DNA of 35,740 nucleotides from assembly GCF_002006755.1 (NCBI RefSeq), contig NZ_MVDO01000224.1:1-35740 (forward strand). Direction: 5' to 3'. Below, piece after piece: positions 7,392-15,270 of this stretch. Both the position numbers and the translations under genes were made by a program. Under the pieces are notes generated by a model. The model saw only the letters and a program-made list of their open reading frames with translations, had not been told where the DNA came from and searched no databases. The stretch is from Wohlfahrtiimonas larvae (lineage in GTDB: Bacteria; Pseudomonadota; Gammaproteobacteria; Cardiobacteriales; Wohlfahrtiimonadaceae). The stretch's first letter is position 1. Every line of letters begins with the position of its first letter.

Positions 7392-8690
7392 ATGAGTTCA
7401 ACAACACAATCCCCAAATGTCAGCAGTAAATATTGGATGGTGGCAGTTGCCGTCTTTTTCCTTGGTTGGGTTTTCATCTATGCTGGGCGCTCTCTATTAA
7501 GCCCTGTCATGGCAGAAATTGGTGCAACATATGATATTACGCTAACAGCAGTTGGCGGTGTTGTCAGTTTATTTTTCCTTGCCTATACAGGCTTACAAGT
7601 TCCCTCTGGTATTATTGGCGATAAAATTGGCCGTAAACGCGTATTAGTCATTGGTTTTATGATTTATGCATTATTTGTTGGTTTAGTTTATTTTGCCAAT
7701 ACTTATGCATTATTCGTCATCATTTGGATGATAGCGGGCGCGGCTCAAGGTAGCTATTATGGCCCACAATATGCATTATCATCAGAAGCAATTCCACCTA
7801 AACATTTAGCTGTTGGCAGTGCAATCATTGGTAGCGGAATGTCTTTTGGTATTGCGTTAGGCTATGAAATGTCTAGTAGTTCATTCAAAGCTGGCAATGA
7901 TTGGCGCGTAGCATTCGTTTATATGGCTATCCCTATTTTCATCACAGCTTTATTGATTCTATTCTTCATTAAAGAAAAAGTGAATAATGGCAATACAGCA
8001 CAAGTTGCAACTGAGAAAAAGAAAAGCGTCACCATGGCAGATTTCTTGTCTCTTTTCAAACGCCGCAACCTTTTAATGGCTTATATCGCAATCTTCTGTT
8101 CAATTTATGGTTTCTTCGTCATCATCACATGGTTACCAACTTATCTTGAAACAGAACGAGGTATGGATAAAGCAGTTGCAAGCCGTGTAGCATCTATCGT
8201 TCCTTGGTTATCCATCATTGGTACAATCTTCTTTAGCTGGGTTTCTGACCGCCTAGGCAAACGTAAAGCTGTCGCATTATTCATGTTACCTTTATCATTG
8301 TTATCCATCTTTGGTATCGTTTACTCAGGTAACTTAGATAACAGCACAACAGGTTCAACAATCTTAGGATTAGCAACTAACCCACAAAATATCTTATTGT
8401 TATGTGTATTAGTACTTTATGGCTTCATTGGTAAAATCAGCTTGAACCCAGTTTTATTAGCATTAACAGCTGAAAACGTTCCTAAATCATTATTGAGTAC
8501 AGCTTTCGGTTTATATAACTTCTTAGGCATGTGTGGTTCGATCTTAGCGCCTTGGATGACTGGTTTCATTGCAACTAAAACAGGTAACTTAAACGCGAGT
8601 TTCTATGTTGCAGCAGCAGTTACAGTGATTGGTATTTTAGCATTGCTCTTTGTGGATGAATCCAAAAACTTAAATAAACGCGAAGCATAA
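7392..8690 (+). CDS. MFS transporter (anion:cation symporter-like)
   Basis: 432-residue inner-membrane carrier with about 12 hydrophobic segments. The loop 2-3 signature GDKIGRKR is at residues 76-83 and its repeat SDRLGKRKA is in the second half, the hallmark of the major facilitator superfamily. The start YAGRSLLSPVMAEIG and segment FFLAYTGLQVPSGIIGDK look like the ACS family, which imports organic anions. AAGGAGAG stands directly before the ATG. It is divergent from fdrA-ylbE and followed by its own terminator and a porin, so it may import the compound degraded by that operon. The substrate is inference only. Confidence 0.88.
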   Translation: MSSTTQSPNVSSKYWMVAVAVFFLGWVFIYAGRSLLSPVMAEIGATYDITLTAVGGVVSLFFLAYTGLQVPSGIIGDKIGRKRVLVIGFMIYALFVGLVYFANTYALFVIIWMIAGAAQGSYYGPQYALSSEAIPPKHLAVGSAIIGSGMSFGIALGYEMSSSSFKAGNDWRVAFVYMAIPIFITALLILFFIKEKVNNGNTAQVATEKKKSVTMADFLSLFKRRNLLMAYIAIFCSIYGFFVIITWLPTYLETERGMDKAVASRVASIVPWLSIIGTIFFSWVSDRLGKRKAVALFMLPLSLLSIFGIVYSGNLDNSTTGSTILGLATNPQNILLLCVLVLYGFIGKISLNPVLLALTAENVPKSLLSTAFGLYNFLGMCGSILAPWMTGFIATKTGNLNASFYVAAAVTVIGILALLFVDESKNLNKREA

Positions 8691-8716
8691 TCCCACAAGC
8701 AATTAGCTTAATCATG

Positions 8717-8754
8717 AGCCATTCTTAATTAATTTAGAATGGCTTTTTATTTTC
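8717..8754 (+). terminator. Rho-independent terminator after the MFS gene
   Basis: AGCCATTCT (8717-8725) pairs with AGAATGGCT (8736-8744) around a 10-nt AT-rich loop, followed by TTTTATTTT. It lies 27 nt past the stop codon. Confidence 0.85.
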
Positions 8755-8805
8755 ATCACGCCACTTTATTGTAAATTTTTATTAAGAAACATTAATTCTT
8801 TTAAA

Positions 8806-8871
8806 GAGAAATATTCTCATTTATAATCCAATGACTTTTTCGTACTGAAATTAGCCATTGATTAATATCAT
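8806..8871 (+). promoter_or_regulatory. Porin promoter with candidate operator and FNR-like box
   Basis: TATAAT at 8822-8827 is a good -10. Just upstream, GAGAA-ATA-TTCTC (8806-8818) is a perfect inverted repeat between the -10 and a poor -35. Downstream, TTGAT-TAAT-ATCAT (8858-8871) matches the FNR/CRP-family box TTGATN4ATCAA at 9 of 10 positions and would lie in the 5' untranslated region, a repressing position. In AT-rich DNA such matches can be chance. Confidence 0.4.
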
Positions 8872-8887
8872 TTAAATGAGAACTATT

Positions 8888-10162
8888 ATGCACAAAAAAA
8901 TAATTGCTTTAATTGTTTCAGCAACTGCCTTAACTTCTGCTCATGCAGCAACAGAACTATATGGTTCAATCGAATTGGGTATGACTCGCTCATATAGCCA
9001 TAATCCTGCTGAAGGCAATATGTTATTTAATCAAATAGGCGAATCAAGTAGTGGCCTACCCATTTACCAAACTCAGCGTGCTGGTACACAAGCTTTATCT
9101 ATTGATGATTATGGCTCATACATCGGTTTACGTGGCAGTGAATCCTTAGGTGAAAATGTACAGTTGATTTACAACTTACGTTGGGCTTTTAATGCTGCTG
9201 ATGGCGGTGAAAATGGCGAAGGTTTTGAAAAAGAAATTGCCATGATTGGCTTAGAAACATCATTGGGTACATTTGCTCTTGGCCAAATGGATAATCCTTT
9301 TTATGAAGTCATTAAAGCTGATAGCGTTTCAGATGAGTTCTATGCATTGGGCTTATCTGCAAGTGCTGCTGCAGCTGGTGATATTCTTTTAGGTGATGCA
9401 GGCTCAATTAATACTTTTGATGCAGAAATGTGGGAGTATTTAGGCAACTCTGTCATTTATACTTCACCAAGCATTGCTGGATTCATATTCACAGCAGGCG
9501 TTGTTGCCACAAGTGATAATGAAAGATACAGTAATAATCGTGACATTGATTTATACACTGTCAGCTTAGCTTACGAACATGATTCAGGGTTTTATTCACG
9601 CATTGGCTATCTATCTGCTGATATTGCGGAAGATGCAAAACGTGCTTTCAGTTATGGTGCTCAAATTGGCTTCCGTACAGACGATTGGGGTATTACGGGC
9701 AATTATGCTTATGCACAGAATAAAAGTGCTGAAAGCTTTGGGATTGGTAATGCTCACTCAGAGTTTTTCTGGGATGAAGTCAATGATCAAGAACTTGATC
9801 GTAATAATTACAAACATACAGCTAAAGGCTGGGATATTGGTGCATATTGGTCATTCGGTGCAGATCATGACACAACATTGCGTGCAACGTATGGTCAAGC
9901 AACCTCTAAAAGACGTCATTCTGGCTTAACTGATGAAAACTATATTGCTCGTAATCAAGAAGATAATCACTTAAAAACATTATCTGTCGGTGTCGAACAA
10001 GCATTATCAGAACGCACTGCTCTGTGGTTAGAATATCAACACAGTATGATTAAACAGAAATTTTCAACATCTGGTATGGAGTTTAGCTATGTGGATCAGA
10101 GCTTATCATCTAAAAAATTCAAAGATAACCAATTAAGCATTGGTATCCGCCACGATTTCTAA
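8888..10162 (+). CDS. Outer-membrane porin (general bacterial porin family)
   Basis: 424 residues. The signal peptide MHKKIIALIVSATALTSAHA is followed by ATELYGSIELGMTRS, the usual first beta-strand of Neisseria/OmpC-type 16-strand trimeric porins. Alternating strands continue to the end, which is LSIGIRHDF, a terminal Phe that marks outer-membrane barrel insertion. I used ATG 8888, where the signal peptide begins; ATG 8876 is four codons upstream. The porin sits downstream of the MFS carrier but has its own promoter. It would let small hydrophilic solutes reach the periplasm. Selectivity cannot be read. Confidence 0.87.
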   Translation: MHKKIIALIVSATALTSAHAATELYGSIELGMTRSYSHNPAEGNMLFNQIGESSSGLPIYQTQRAGTQALSIDDYGSYIGLRGSESLGENVQLIYNLRWAFNAADGGENGEGFEKEIAMIGLETSLGTFALGQMDNPFYEVIKADSVSDEFYALGLSASAAAAGDILLGDAGSINTFDAEMWEYLGNSVIYTSPSIAGFIFTAGVVATSDNERYSNNRDIDLYTVSLAYEHDSGFYSRIGYLSADIAEDAKRAFSYGAQIGFRTDDWGITGNYAYAQNKSAESFGIGNAHSEFFWDEVNDQELDRNNYKHTAKGWDIGAYWSFGADHDTTLRATYGQATSKRRHSGLTDENYIARNQEDNHLKTLSVGVEQALSERTALWLEYQHSMIKQKFSTSGMEFSYVDQSLSSKKFKDNQLSIGIRHDF

Positions 10163-10179
10163 CTATTGATTTTATATAA

Positions 10180-10210
10180 CACCTTACTCAATATTCAATT
10201 GAGCAAGGTG
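10180..10210. terminator. Hairpin between convergent porin and YbaK genes
   Basis: CACCTTACTCAAT (10180-10192) pairs with ATTGAGCAAGGTG (10198-10210) with one mismatch and a 5-nt loop. There is no clean T-run on either side, only AT-rich flanks, so termination is likely but may be inefficient. Confidence 0.55.
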
Positions 10211-10220
10211 CTATCAATCA

Positions 10221-10685
10221 CTAACAAACATCCACCCAACTCAAAGCATTAGAATATTTTTCTAGTTCATCCAAAGATAATTCAATCGCGCTATTGGCAC
10301 TGCCACATGCAGGAAATACCGTTTCATAAGCTTTTAAACTCACATCTAAATAGATTTCTACATCAGGATTCACTGCAAATGGACAAACGCCACCCGCAGC
10401 ATGACCAATAATTTCTTCAACTTGGTCAAAGGCAATCATCTTGGCTCTGTCATCAAATTGTGCTTTGAACTTTTTATTATCGACTCGCGCATTGCCTGCT
10501 GCTACAACAATAATATTTTTACCCATATTTTTCAGCATAAATGACAATGATTTTGCGATTCTATTCGGCTCACAATTTAGCGCTTGTGCTGCTAATTCAA
10601 CTGTTGCACTCGAAACCTCAAACTCTTGAACACGACTCTCAATTCCCTCTTTTGCAAAAAATGCTTTAACTTCTGCAATGCCCAT
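10221..10685 (-). CDS. YbaK/EbsC-family aminoacyl-tRNA deacylase
   Basis: 154-residue single-domain protein of the YbaK/ProRS-INS editing fold. The conserved lysine is in NRIAKSLSF (Lys45) and the signature loop GGVCPFAV is at residues 98-105. These cytosolic proteins hydrolyse misacylated tRNAs (Cys-tRNAPro, Ala-tRNAPro or others by subfamily). I placed the start at ATG 10685 because AGGAGA lies seven nt upstream; the open frame begins seven codons earlier. The protein is unlike E. coli YbaK in detail and closer to the freestanding 150-160 residue group, so its specificity is open. It is divergent from prfC. Confidence 0.82.
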   Translation of the reverse strand: MGIAEVKAFFAKEGIESRVQEFEVSSATVELAAQALNCEPNRIAKSLSFMLKNMGKNIIVVAAGNARVDNKKFKAQFDDRAKMIAFDQVEEIIGHAAGGVCPFAVNPDVEIYLDVSLKAYETVFPACGSANSAIELSLDELEKYSNALSWVDVC

Positions 10686-10804
10686 AAAAACTTCTCCTGA
10701 CTTCAATATTTACCAACAATTTTTTATTTATTAATTTGTAACACTAAATCATGTAAAATGGTTAGTTTATCGAATTTTTATTTAATCAATAGGCAACATA
10801 TTTT

Positions 10805-12394
10805 ATGGCAGGAATGATTCAAGAGATGGAACGCAGACGCACGTTTGCGATTATCGCTCACCCTGATGCTGGTAAAACCACAATGACCGAAAAGCTTTTG
10901 CTATTTGGAGGTGCAATCAGCTTAGCAGGTACAGTTAAAGGTCGTAAGGCAGCACGTCACGCAACATCTGACTGGATGGAAATGGAAAAACAACGTGGTA
11001 TTTCCATCACATCTTCTGTCATGCAGTTCCCTTATAAAGAGAAAATGATCAATCTCTTGGATACACCGGGCCATGAAGACTTCTCAGAAGATACTTATCG
11101 CACATTAACAGCTGTTGACTCAGCATTGATGCTGATTGACTGCGCAAAAGGTGTTGAAGAGCGAACCATTAAATTGATGGAAGTTTGTCGATTGCGTGAT
11201 ACACCCATCATGACATTCATCAACAAGCTTGATCGTGAAGGTAAAGACCCGATTGATCTATTGGATGAAGTTGAAGATGTATTGAAAATCCAATGCGCGC
11301 CTGTTACTTGGCCAATCGGCATGGGTAAAGAGCTTAAAGGTGTTTACCATTTGATCGACGATTATGTTGCTTTGTATGAAGTGCATAAAGATGGTAAAAA
11401 GCATGACAGCCGAATCATTCAAGGCCTAGATAATCCTGAGTTGGATGAAGTTTTAGGTGCAAAAGCTGCGGAATTCCGTGAAGAATTAGAATTAGTACGT
11501 GGTGCAAGTAACGAATTTAATCTAGAAGATTACTTAGCAGGTAAATTAACACCTGTTTACTTCGGTTCTGCGGTTACAAACTTTGGTGTGCAAGAAATGC
11601 TGGATGGCTTTGTTAAAATCGCCCCACCACCCAAAGCACACGAAACTACAAGCCGTGAAGTTTCTCCTGCGGAAGAAAAATTCTCAGGTTTTGTGTTTAA
11701 AATCCAAGCCAATATGGATCCTAAACATCGTGATAGAATCGCATTCATGCGCGTTTGTTCTGGTAAATATTCTCCTGGCATGTCGGCTCGTCATGTTCGC
11801 ATTAATAAAAACATCAAAATCCCTGATGCTTTGACATTCATGGCATCTGAACGTGAGCATTTAACGGAAGCTTATGCTGGTGACATCATTGGTATCCACA
11901 ATCATGGCACAATCCGCATTGGTGATACATTCACAGAAGGTGAAAACTTAGTTTTCACAGGGATTCCTGACTTCGCACCTGAGCTGTTCCGCCGTGCGCG
12001 TTTGCGTGACCCTTTGAAGATGAAGCAGTTGCAAAAAGGTTTAGAAGAGCTATGTGAAGAAGGTGCAACACAGTTATTCAAGCCACTCAACAGCAATGAT
12101 TTAATCATCGGTGCGATCGGTGTGCTTCAATTTGATGTTGTATTGAATCGCTTACAAACTGACTATAACGTTGATTGTATTTTTGAAGCTGTAAACGTGA
12201 CAACTGCGCGCTGGGTTACTTGCTCTGATTCGAAGAAATTCGAAACATTCATCAATAAATGCTACGACAATATGGCAGTGGATCACTCAGGTGAATATGT
12301 TTATATCGCACCAACACGTGTGAATTTAACATTAGCACAAGAACGTTATCCTGAAATCAAGTTCACAGCAACTCGTGAACATGGCGTTGGTTAA
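10805..12394 (+). CDS. prfC: Peptide chain release factor 3 (RF3)
   Basis: 529 residues, identical in length to E. coli RF3. It is a translational GTPase that recycles RF1/RF2 from the ribosome after peptide release. G-domain motifs are complete: G1 AHPDAGKTT (18-26), G2 RGISITSS (64-71), G3 DTPGH (86-90) and G4 NKLD (140-143). Domains II and III follow, with the RF3-typical [18 protein letters not shown]. It is monocistronic, with a strong terminator downstream, and divergent from the YbaK-like gene. A TAAAAT about 45 nt upstream of the ATG is a possible -10. Confidence 0.97.
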   Translation: MAGMIQEMERRRTFAIIAHPDAGKTTMTEKLLLFGGAISLAGTVKGRKAARHATSDWMEMEKQRGISITSSVMQFPYKEKMINLLDTPGHEDFSEDTYRTLTAVDSALMLIDCAKGVEERTIKLMEVCRLRDTPIMTFINKLDREGKDPIDLLDEVEDVLKIQCAPVTWPIGMGKELKGVYHLIDDYVALYEVHKDGKKHDSRIIQGLDNPELDEVLGAKAAEFREELELVRGASNEFNLEDYLAGKLTPVYFGSAVTNFGVQEMLDGFVKIAPPPKAHETTSREVSPAEEKFSGFVFKIQANMDPKHRDRIAFMRVCSGKYSPGMSARHVRINKNIKIPDALTFMASEREHLTEAYAGDIIGIHNHGTIRIGDTFTEGENLVFTGIPDFAPELFRRARLRDPLKMKQLQKGLEELCEEGATQLFKPLNSNDLIIGAIGVLQFDVVLNRLQTDYNVDCIFEAVNVTTARWVTCSDSKKFETFINKCYDNMAVDHSGEYVYIAPTRVNLTLAQERYPEIKFTATREHGVG

Positions 12395-12416
12395 TTAGCT
12401 CCACTCATAAAACTAG

Positions 12417-12452
12417 AGCGCTTCCATCAAATAGATTGAAGCGCTTTTTTAT
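12417..12452 (+). terminator. Rho-independent terminator of prfC
   Basis: AGCGCTTC (12417-12424) pairs with GAAGCGCT (12438-12445) around a 13-nt loop and is followed by TTTTTATT. It lies 22 nt past the prfC stop. Confidence 0.9.
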
Positions 12453-12540
12453 TAACATGAAAATGCTATTGATATTTAATTCTATTCATTTAATGTAGAT
12501 AACATTAAGTTTACATACAACATTCAAGAAGGATAATTAA

Positions 12541-13317
12541 ATGACAACTCCAATAGAAAATTTCAAAAAAATAGCAGCATCTTTCTATGGATGTGATGGT
12601 GGCAATTTAGATTCAGACTTCTGGTTCTGTGGGCTAGAATGGGGAAATGATCTTAACGAGCTGAAAACTATTATTGAAGTTGATGACCCTTTAAGAGAAC
12701 ATGGCTACCTACCTGATGATGGAAAAACACAAGATTTCTGCCAAAATATTTCTTGGGCAAGAAGCTTTAGTGACGCTCATCATAACCAATATAATTATAC
12801 AATTTGCGATTTCCTCAATGAATTCAATATTCCCAAAATAGAGAAAAATTTAACAGACTATGAAAAATTCATAATCAAAAATAAAATCCTCTTTAATATG
12901 AAAGACGGTATTGGATTTAAAATGAATATGTTTTTACTCAATTCCCCTAAAAACAACTCTCCATGGGAAGAAAAACATAAAAAACTCACTGGATTTGAAA
13001 GTAGACAAGATTATCATCATTGGTGCATTAATGGTGAACGAGCACAGTTTTTTCAAGAACTCATCAAACAGCATCAACCTAAATATCTCATATGCACAGG
13101 CATCAGTAGTGATTATGAGTTTTTCTCATTTTTTGGATGCGATCATTCAACTGCGCAATATGCGTCAGATGAAGGTATTAGAATCGTTTTTTCTGAAATC
13201 CCAAATACACAAACAAATATTATTGTTGTTCCTTTCTTTGGTTATTATCAACACTGCATTAATTCTTCTGAAAAACTTACAAACTTAATTAAGCTAATCA
13301 AAGCTAACATCAAATAA
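12541..13317 (+). CDS. Uncharacterised 258-residue protein, possible UDG-like fold
   Basis: I do not recognise this gene. It has AAGGA before the ATG, its own spacer after prfC, and codon use that looks more AT-rich than prfC. The product is soluble, with no signal peptide or membrane segment. Noticeable stretches are SDFWFCGLEWGND near residue 25, FFQELIKQHQPKYLICTGIS near residue 180, and NIIVVPFFGYYQHCIN near residue 230. This order (strand ending in a glycine-acidic loop; helix then Pro-Lys and strand ending in Gly; late strand with a His turn) loosely recalls the uracil-DNA glycosylase superfamily. That is a shape-of-sequence guess, not a homology call. Confidence 0.6.
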   Translation: MTTPIENFKKIAASFYGCDGGNLDSDFWFCGLEWGNDLNELKTIIEVDDPLREHGYLPDDGKTQDFCQNISWARSFSDAHHNQYNYTICDFLNEFNIPKIEKNLTDYEKFIIKNKILFNMKDGIGFKMNMFLLNSPKNNSPWEEKHKKLTGFESRQDYHHWCINGERAQFFQELIKQHQPKYLICTGISSDYEFFSFFGCDHSTAQYASDEGIRIVFSEIPNTQTNIIVVPFFGYYQHCINSSEKLTNLIKLIKANIK

Positions 13318-13339
13318 AAAATTTATACATGATAAATAA

Positions 13340-13361
13340 GTCTAATATATCGTTATTAGGC
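13340..13361 (-). terminator. Weak hairpin terminator of the lemA-DUF2207 operon
   Basis: GTCTAATA (13340-13347) pairs with TATTAGGC (13354-13361), including one G-U pair. On the minus strand it is followed by TTATTTATC. It lies eight nt past the last DUF2207 stop, between convergent genes. Confidence 0.5.
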
Positions 13362-13368
13362 TTTCACT

Positions 13369-15270
13369 TCATCGGCCACGTCCACCGCCGCCACCTGAAC
13401 CACCACCCGATGATCCTCCTCCGCCTGAGCCTGAGCCTCGCCCACTATTCCCCCCAGAACTTGGTTTTGCGCTCGCCGTTTTAAATGAAGAAGAACTACT
13501 AATAGAACGAGCAGACAAAACACCTATCTTTTGACGATTCTCATACTGAATAGAATATAATTTTTTATACAAGGCTAACCATTTTTTATCAACATCAAAA
13601 ATAATTGCATAAGGAAGATATTCCTCAAATAAATCTGGTGTAATCAGATGGTATTCATCAGCTTTTGTATATTCCAAGAAATGCTTAAACTCTAAAACTT
13701 TCTGCTGATCATCACAATATTCGGGTCTAATCATCACCATTATTTTTCCGTACCATGCAATAACAGTATTGAAAAGTAAAATGATAACAATTACTAATAC
13801 AGATGCTTTAAAATTTGCAGACCAACTAAATCCACCCCATAAATCTGTAAACATCAAAGGCATTATGCTGAAAATAGAGCCGAAAAATAATAATACGATA
13901 CACCAAAAGATTCTCTCAGAGACACTTGTAAACGATCGCCCATCTAATAGAGAGCTTAATCCTATCCATAATATTAAACACCCAAAAAATGCAAATAAGA
14001 TTATTAGATAGTTTAAGCCTGAAATAATTGTAAAGCTCAAAGTGAAACAAATGCCCCATAAAATGAAAGCTGATAATGCAAAAAATGGAAACAGTGGGCG
14101 ATAATATTTAGAGCCATCATAGATCATTCTTTCTGTCATAAGCTTTAATGCGCTTTCTAAGATAGGGTTATATTTAGCATAGGAAACTTTGCTTCGACCA
14201 TTGATCTCCATCACTGATAAAAATTCACGCTGCCCCTGCGTTAAGCTTTTATCTTGATTAGGTATGATTGGCTTTATTTCTATTGTTTTCTCTGACTGAT
14301 TAAATGATATCAATCCCTTATGTGCTAGATCCACTAGAAAAGCCACCCTAAATCTTTCCACATTCCCCATATAATTTTTGCCTGCTAAAAACATTAAGGT
14401 GTATAAAGAAAATTCTGGTGGAGAAAATCTCACTACAAATGCACGTAAACTCTTCGGTTTTCTATATACATAAATTAATGCACCTAATAGCCAATAACAA
14501 AACATCACAATTAGTATTCCCATCAATGCTATATGAATGGGCTGCACAAATGACGGGAAGTAACTCAGGATTTTTTCGACTACCCCACCAATATATCCTG
14601 AATCATTACTGGGGATGATTCCTTTGGTAAAACCAGTCGCGATGGTTAAACCTTGACCATTACCGATCATTTCTGGTGCTATAAACTCAATTTTTTGCGG
14701 TGATACTTCCGTCACAATTGCTCTAGAATTATCTCCTGCTTGCCCATAATATCCTGCAGATTGTATTGCCTTAACTGAGTTTGGCAAAACTAACGTAACT
14801 TTTGCCTTTTCAATGGGAAACTGCCAACCATTACCAATGGCATTGAAATACAATTCATCATAGCTAAGAAAGCCCCGAATGTGATTAGAACTTTGCCAAT
14901 GGAATTGGTAAATATTTTGACCTTTAGGAATATAATTTTTGGGGTGGTCATATTTAGCACCCGTATAAATTTCAAACAGATCACCATTGTCTTCCACCCA
15001 ATAGTTTTCAGACTCACCATTACGAGTGACACTCAACACTTCAATGGGTGTTTCAATCTCTTGTTTATACATAGAATAACGACTAGGAATATCCCGAATA
15101 ATGCCTAAACGCACATCCTTATGATCAATGTTCATTTCTATCGTTTCAACCACATCAATTTTGCCATCTTCTAGCACTGTGATATTCACATCATAATTTT
15201 TGATGACATCAGCTAATGAGATATTTAATAGACACCAACATAAAAAGAATATTATTATTTTTCTTATCAT
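13369..15270 (-). CDS. DUF2207 membrane protein, downstream copy
   Basis: 633 residues. The signal peptide (1-20, cleavage after ISLA) leads a periplasmic DUF2207 domain (DVIKNYDVNITVLEDGKIDVVETIE, GLTIATGFTKGI). A membrane segment lies near residue 245-270, then a cytosolic region and further hydrophobic segments around 395-510. The C-terminus is a Gly/Ser-rich tail of about 30 residues ending GGGGGRGR. DUF2207 proteins are commonly encoded beside LemA, as here; their function is unknown. The ATG overlaps the stop of the upstream paralogue (ATGA), so translation is coupled. The two copies share order, domain plan and tail, which indicates an old tandem duplication. Confidence 0.85.
   Translation of the reverse strand: MIRKIIIFFLCWCLLNISLADVIKNYDVNITVLEDGKIDVVETIEMNIDHKDVRLGIIRDIPSRYSMYKQEIETPIEVLSVTRNGESENYWVEDNGDLFEIYTGAKYDHPKNYIPKGQNIYQFHWQSSNHIRGFLSYDELYFNAIGNGWQFPIEKAKVTLVLPNSVKAIQSAGYYGQAGDNSRAIVTEVSPQKIEFIAPEMIGNGQGLTIATGFTKGIIPSNDSGYIGGVVEKILSYFPSFVQPIHIALMGILIVMFCYWLLGALIYVYRKPKSLRAFVVRFSPPEFSLYTLMFLAGKNYMGNVERFRVAFLVDLAHKGLISFNQSEKTIEIKPIIPNQDKSLTQGQREFLSVMEINGRSKVSYAKYNPILESALKLMTERMIYDGSKYYRPLFPFFALSAFILWGICFTLSFTIISGLNYLIILFAFFGCLILWIGLSSLLDGRSFTSVSERIFWCIVLLFFGSIFSIMPLMFTDLWGGFSWSANFKASVLVIVIILLFNTVIAWYGKIMVMIRPEYCDDQQKVLEFKHFLEYTKADEYHLITPDLFEEYLPYAIIFDVDKKWLALYKKLYSIQYENRQKIGVLSARSISSSSSFKTASAKPSSGGNSGRGSGSGGGGSSGGGSGGGGGRGR
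13371..13437. repeat. 67-bp GC-rich repeat, copy A (3' end of downstream DUF2207 gene)
   Basis: Matches 15269-15335 at 62 of 67 positions by eye. It encodes the Gly/Ser tail and runs through the stop codon region (GGCCGATGA on the coding strand). It is strikingly GC-rich in an AT-rich region. Confidence 0.85.
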
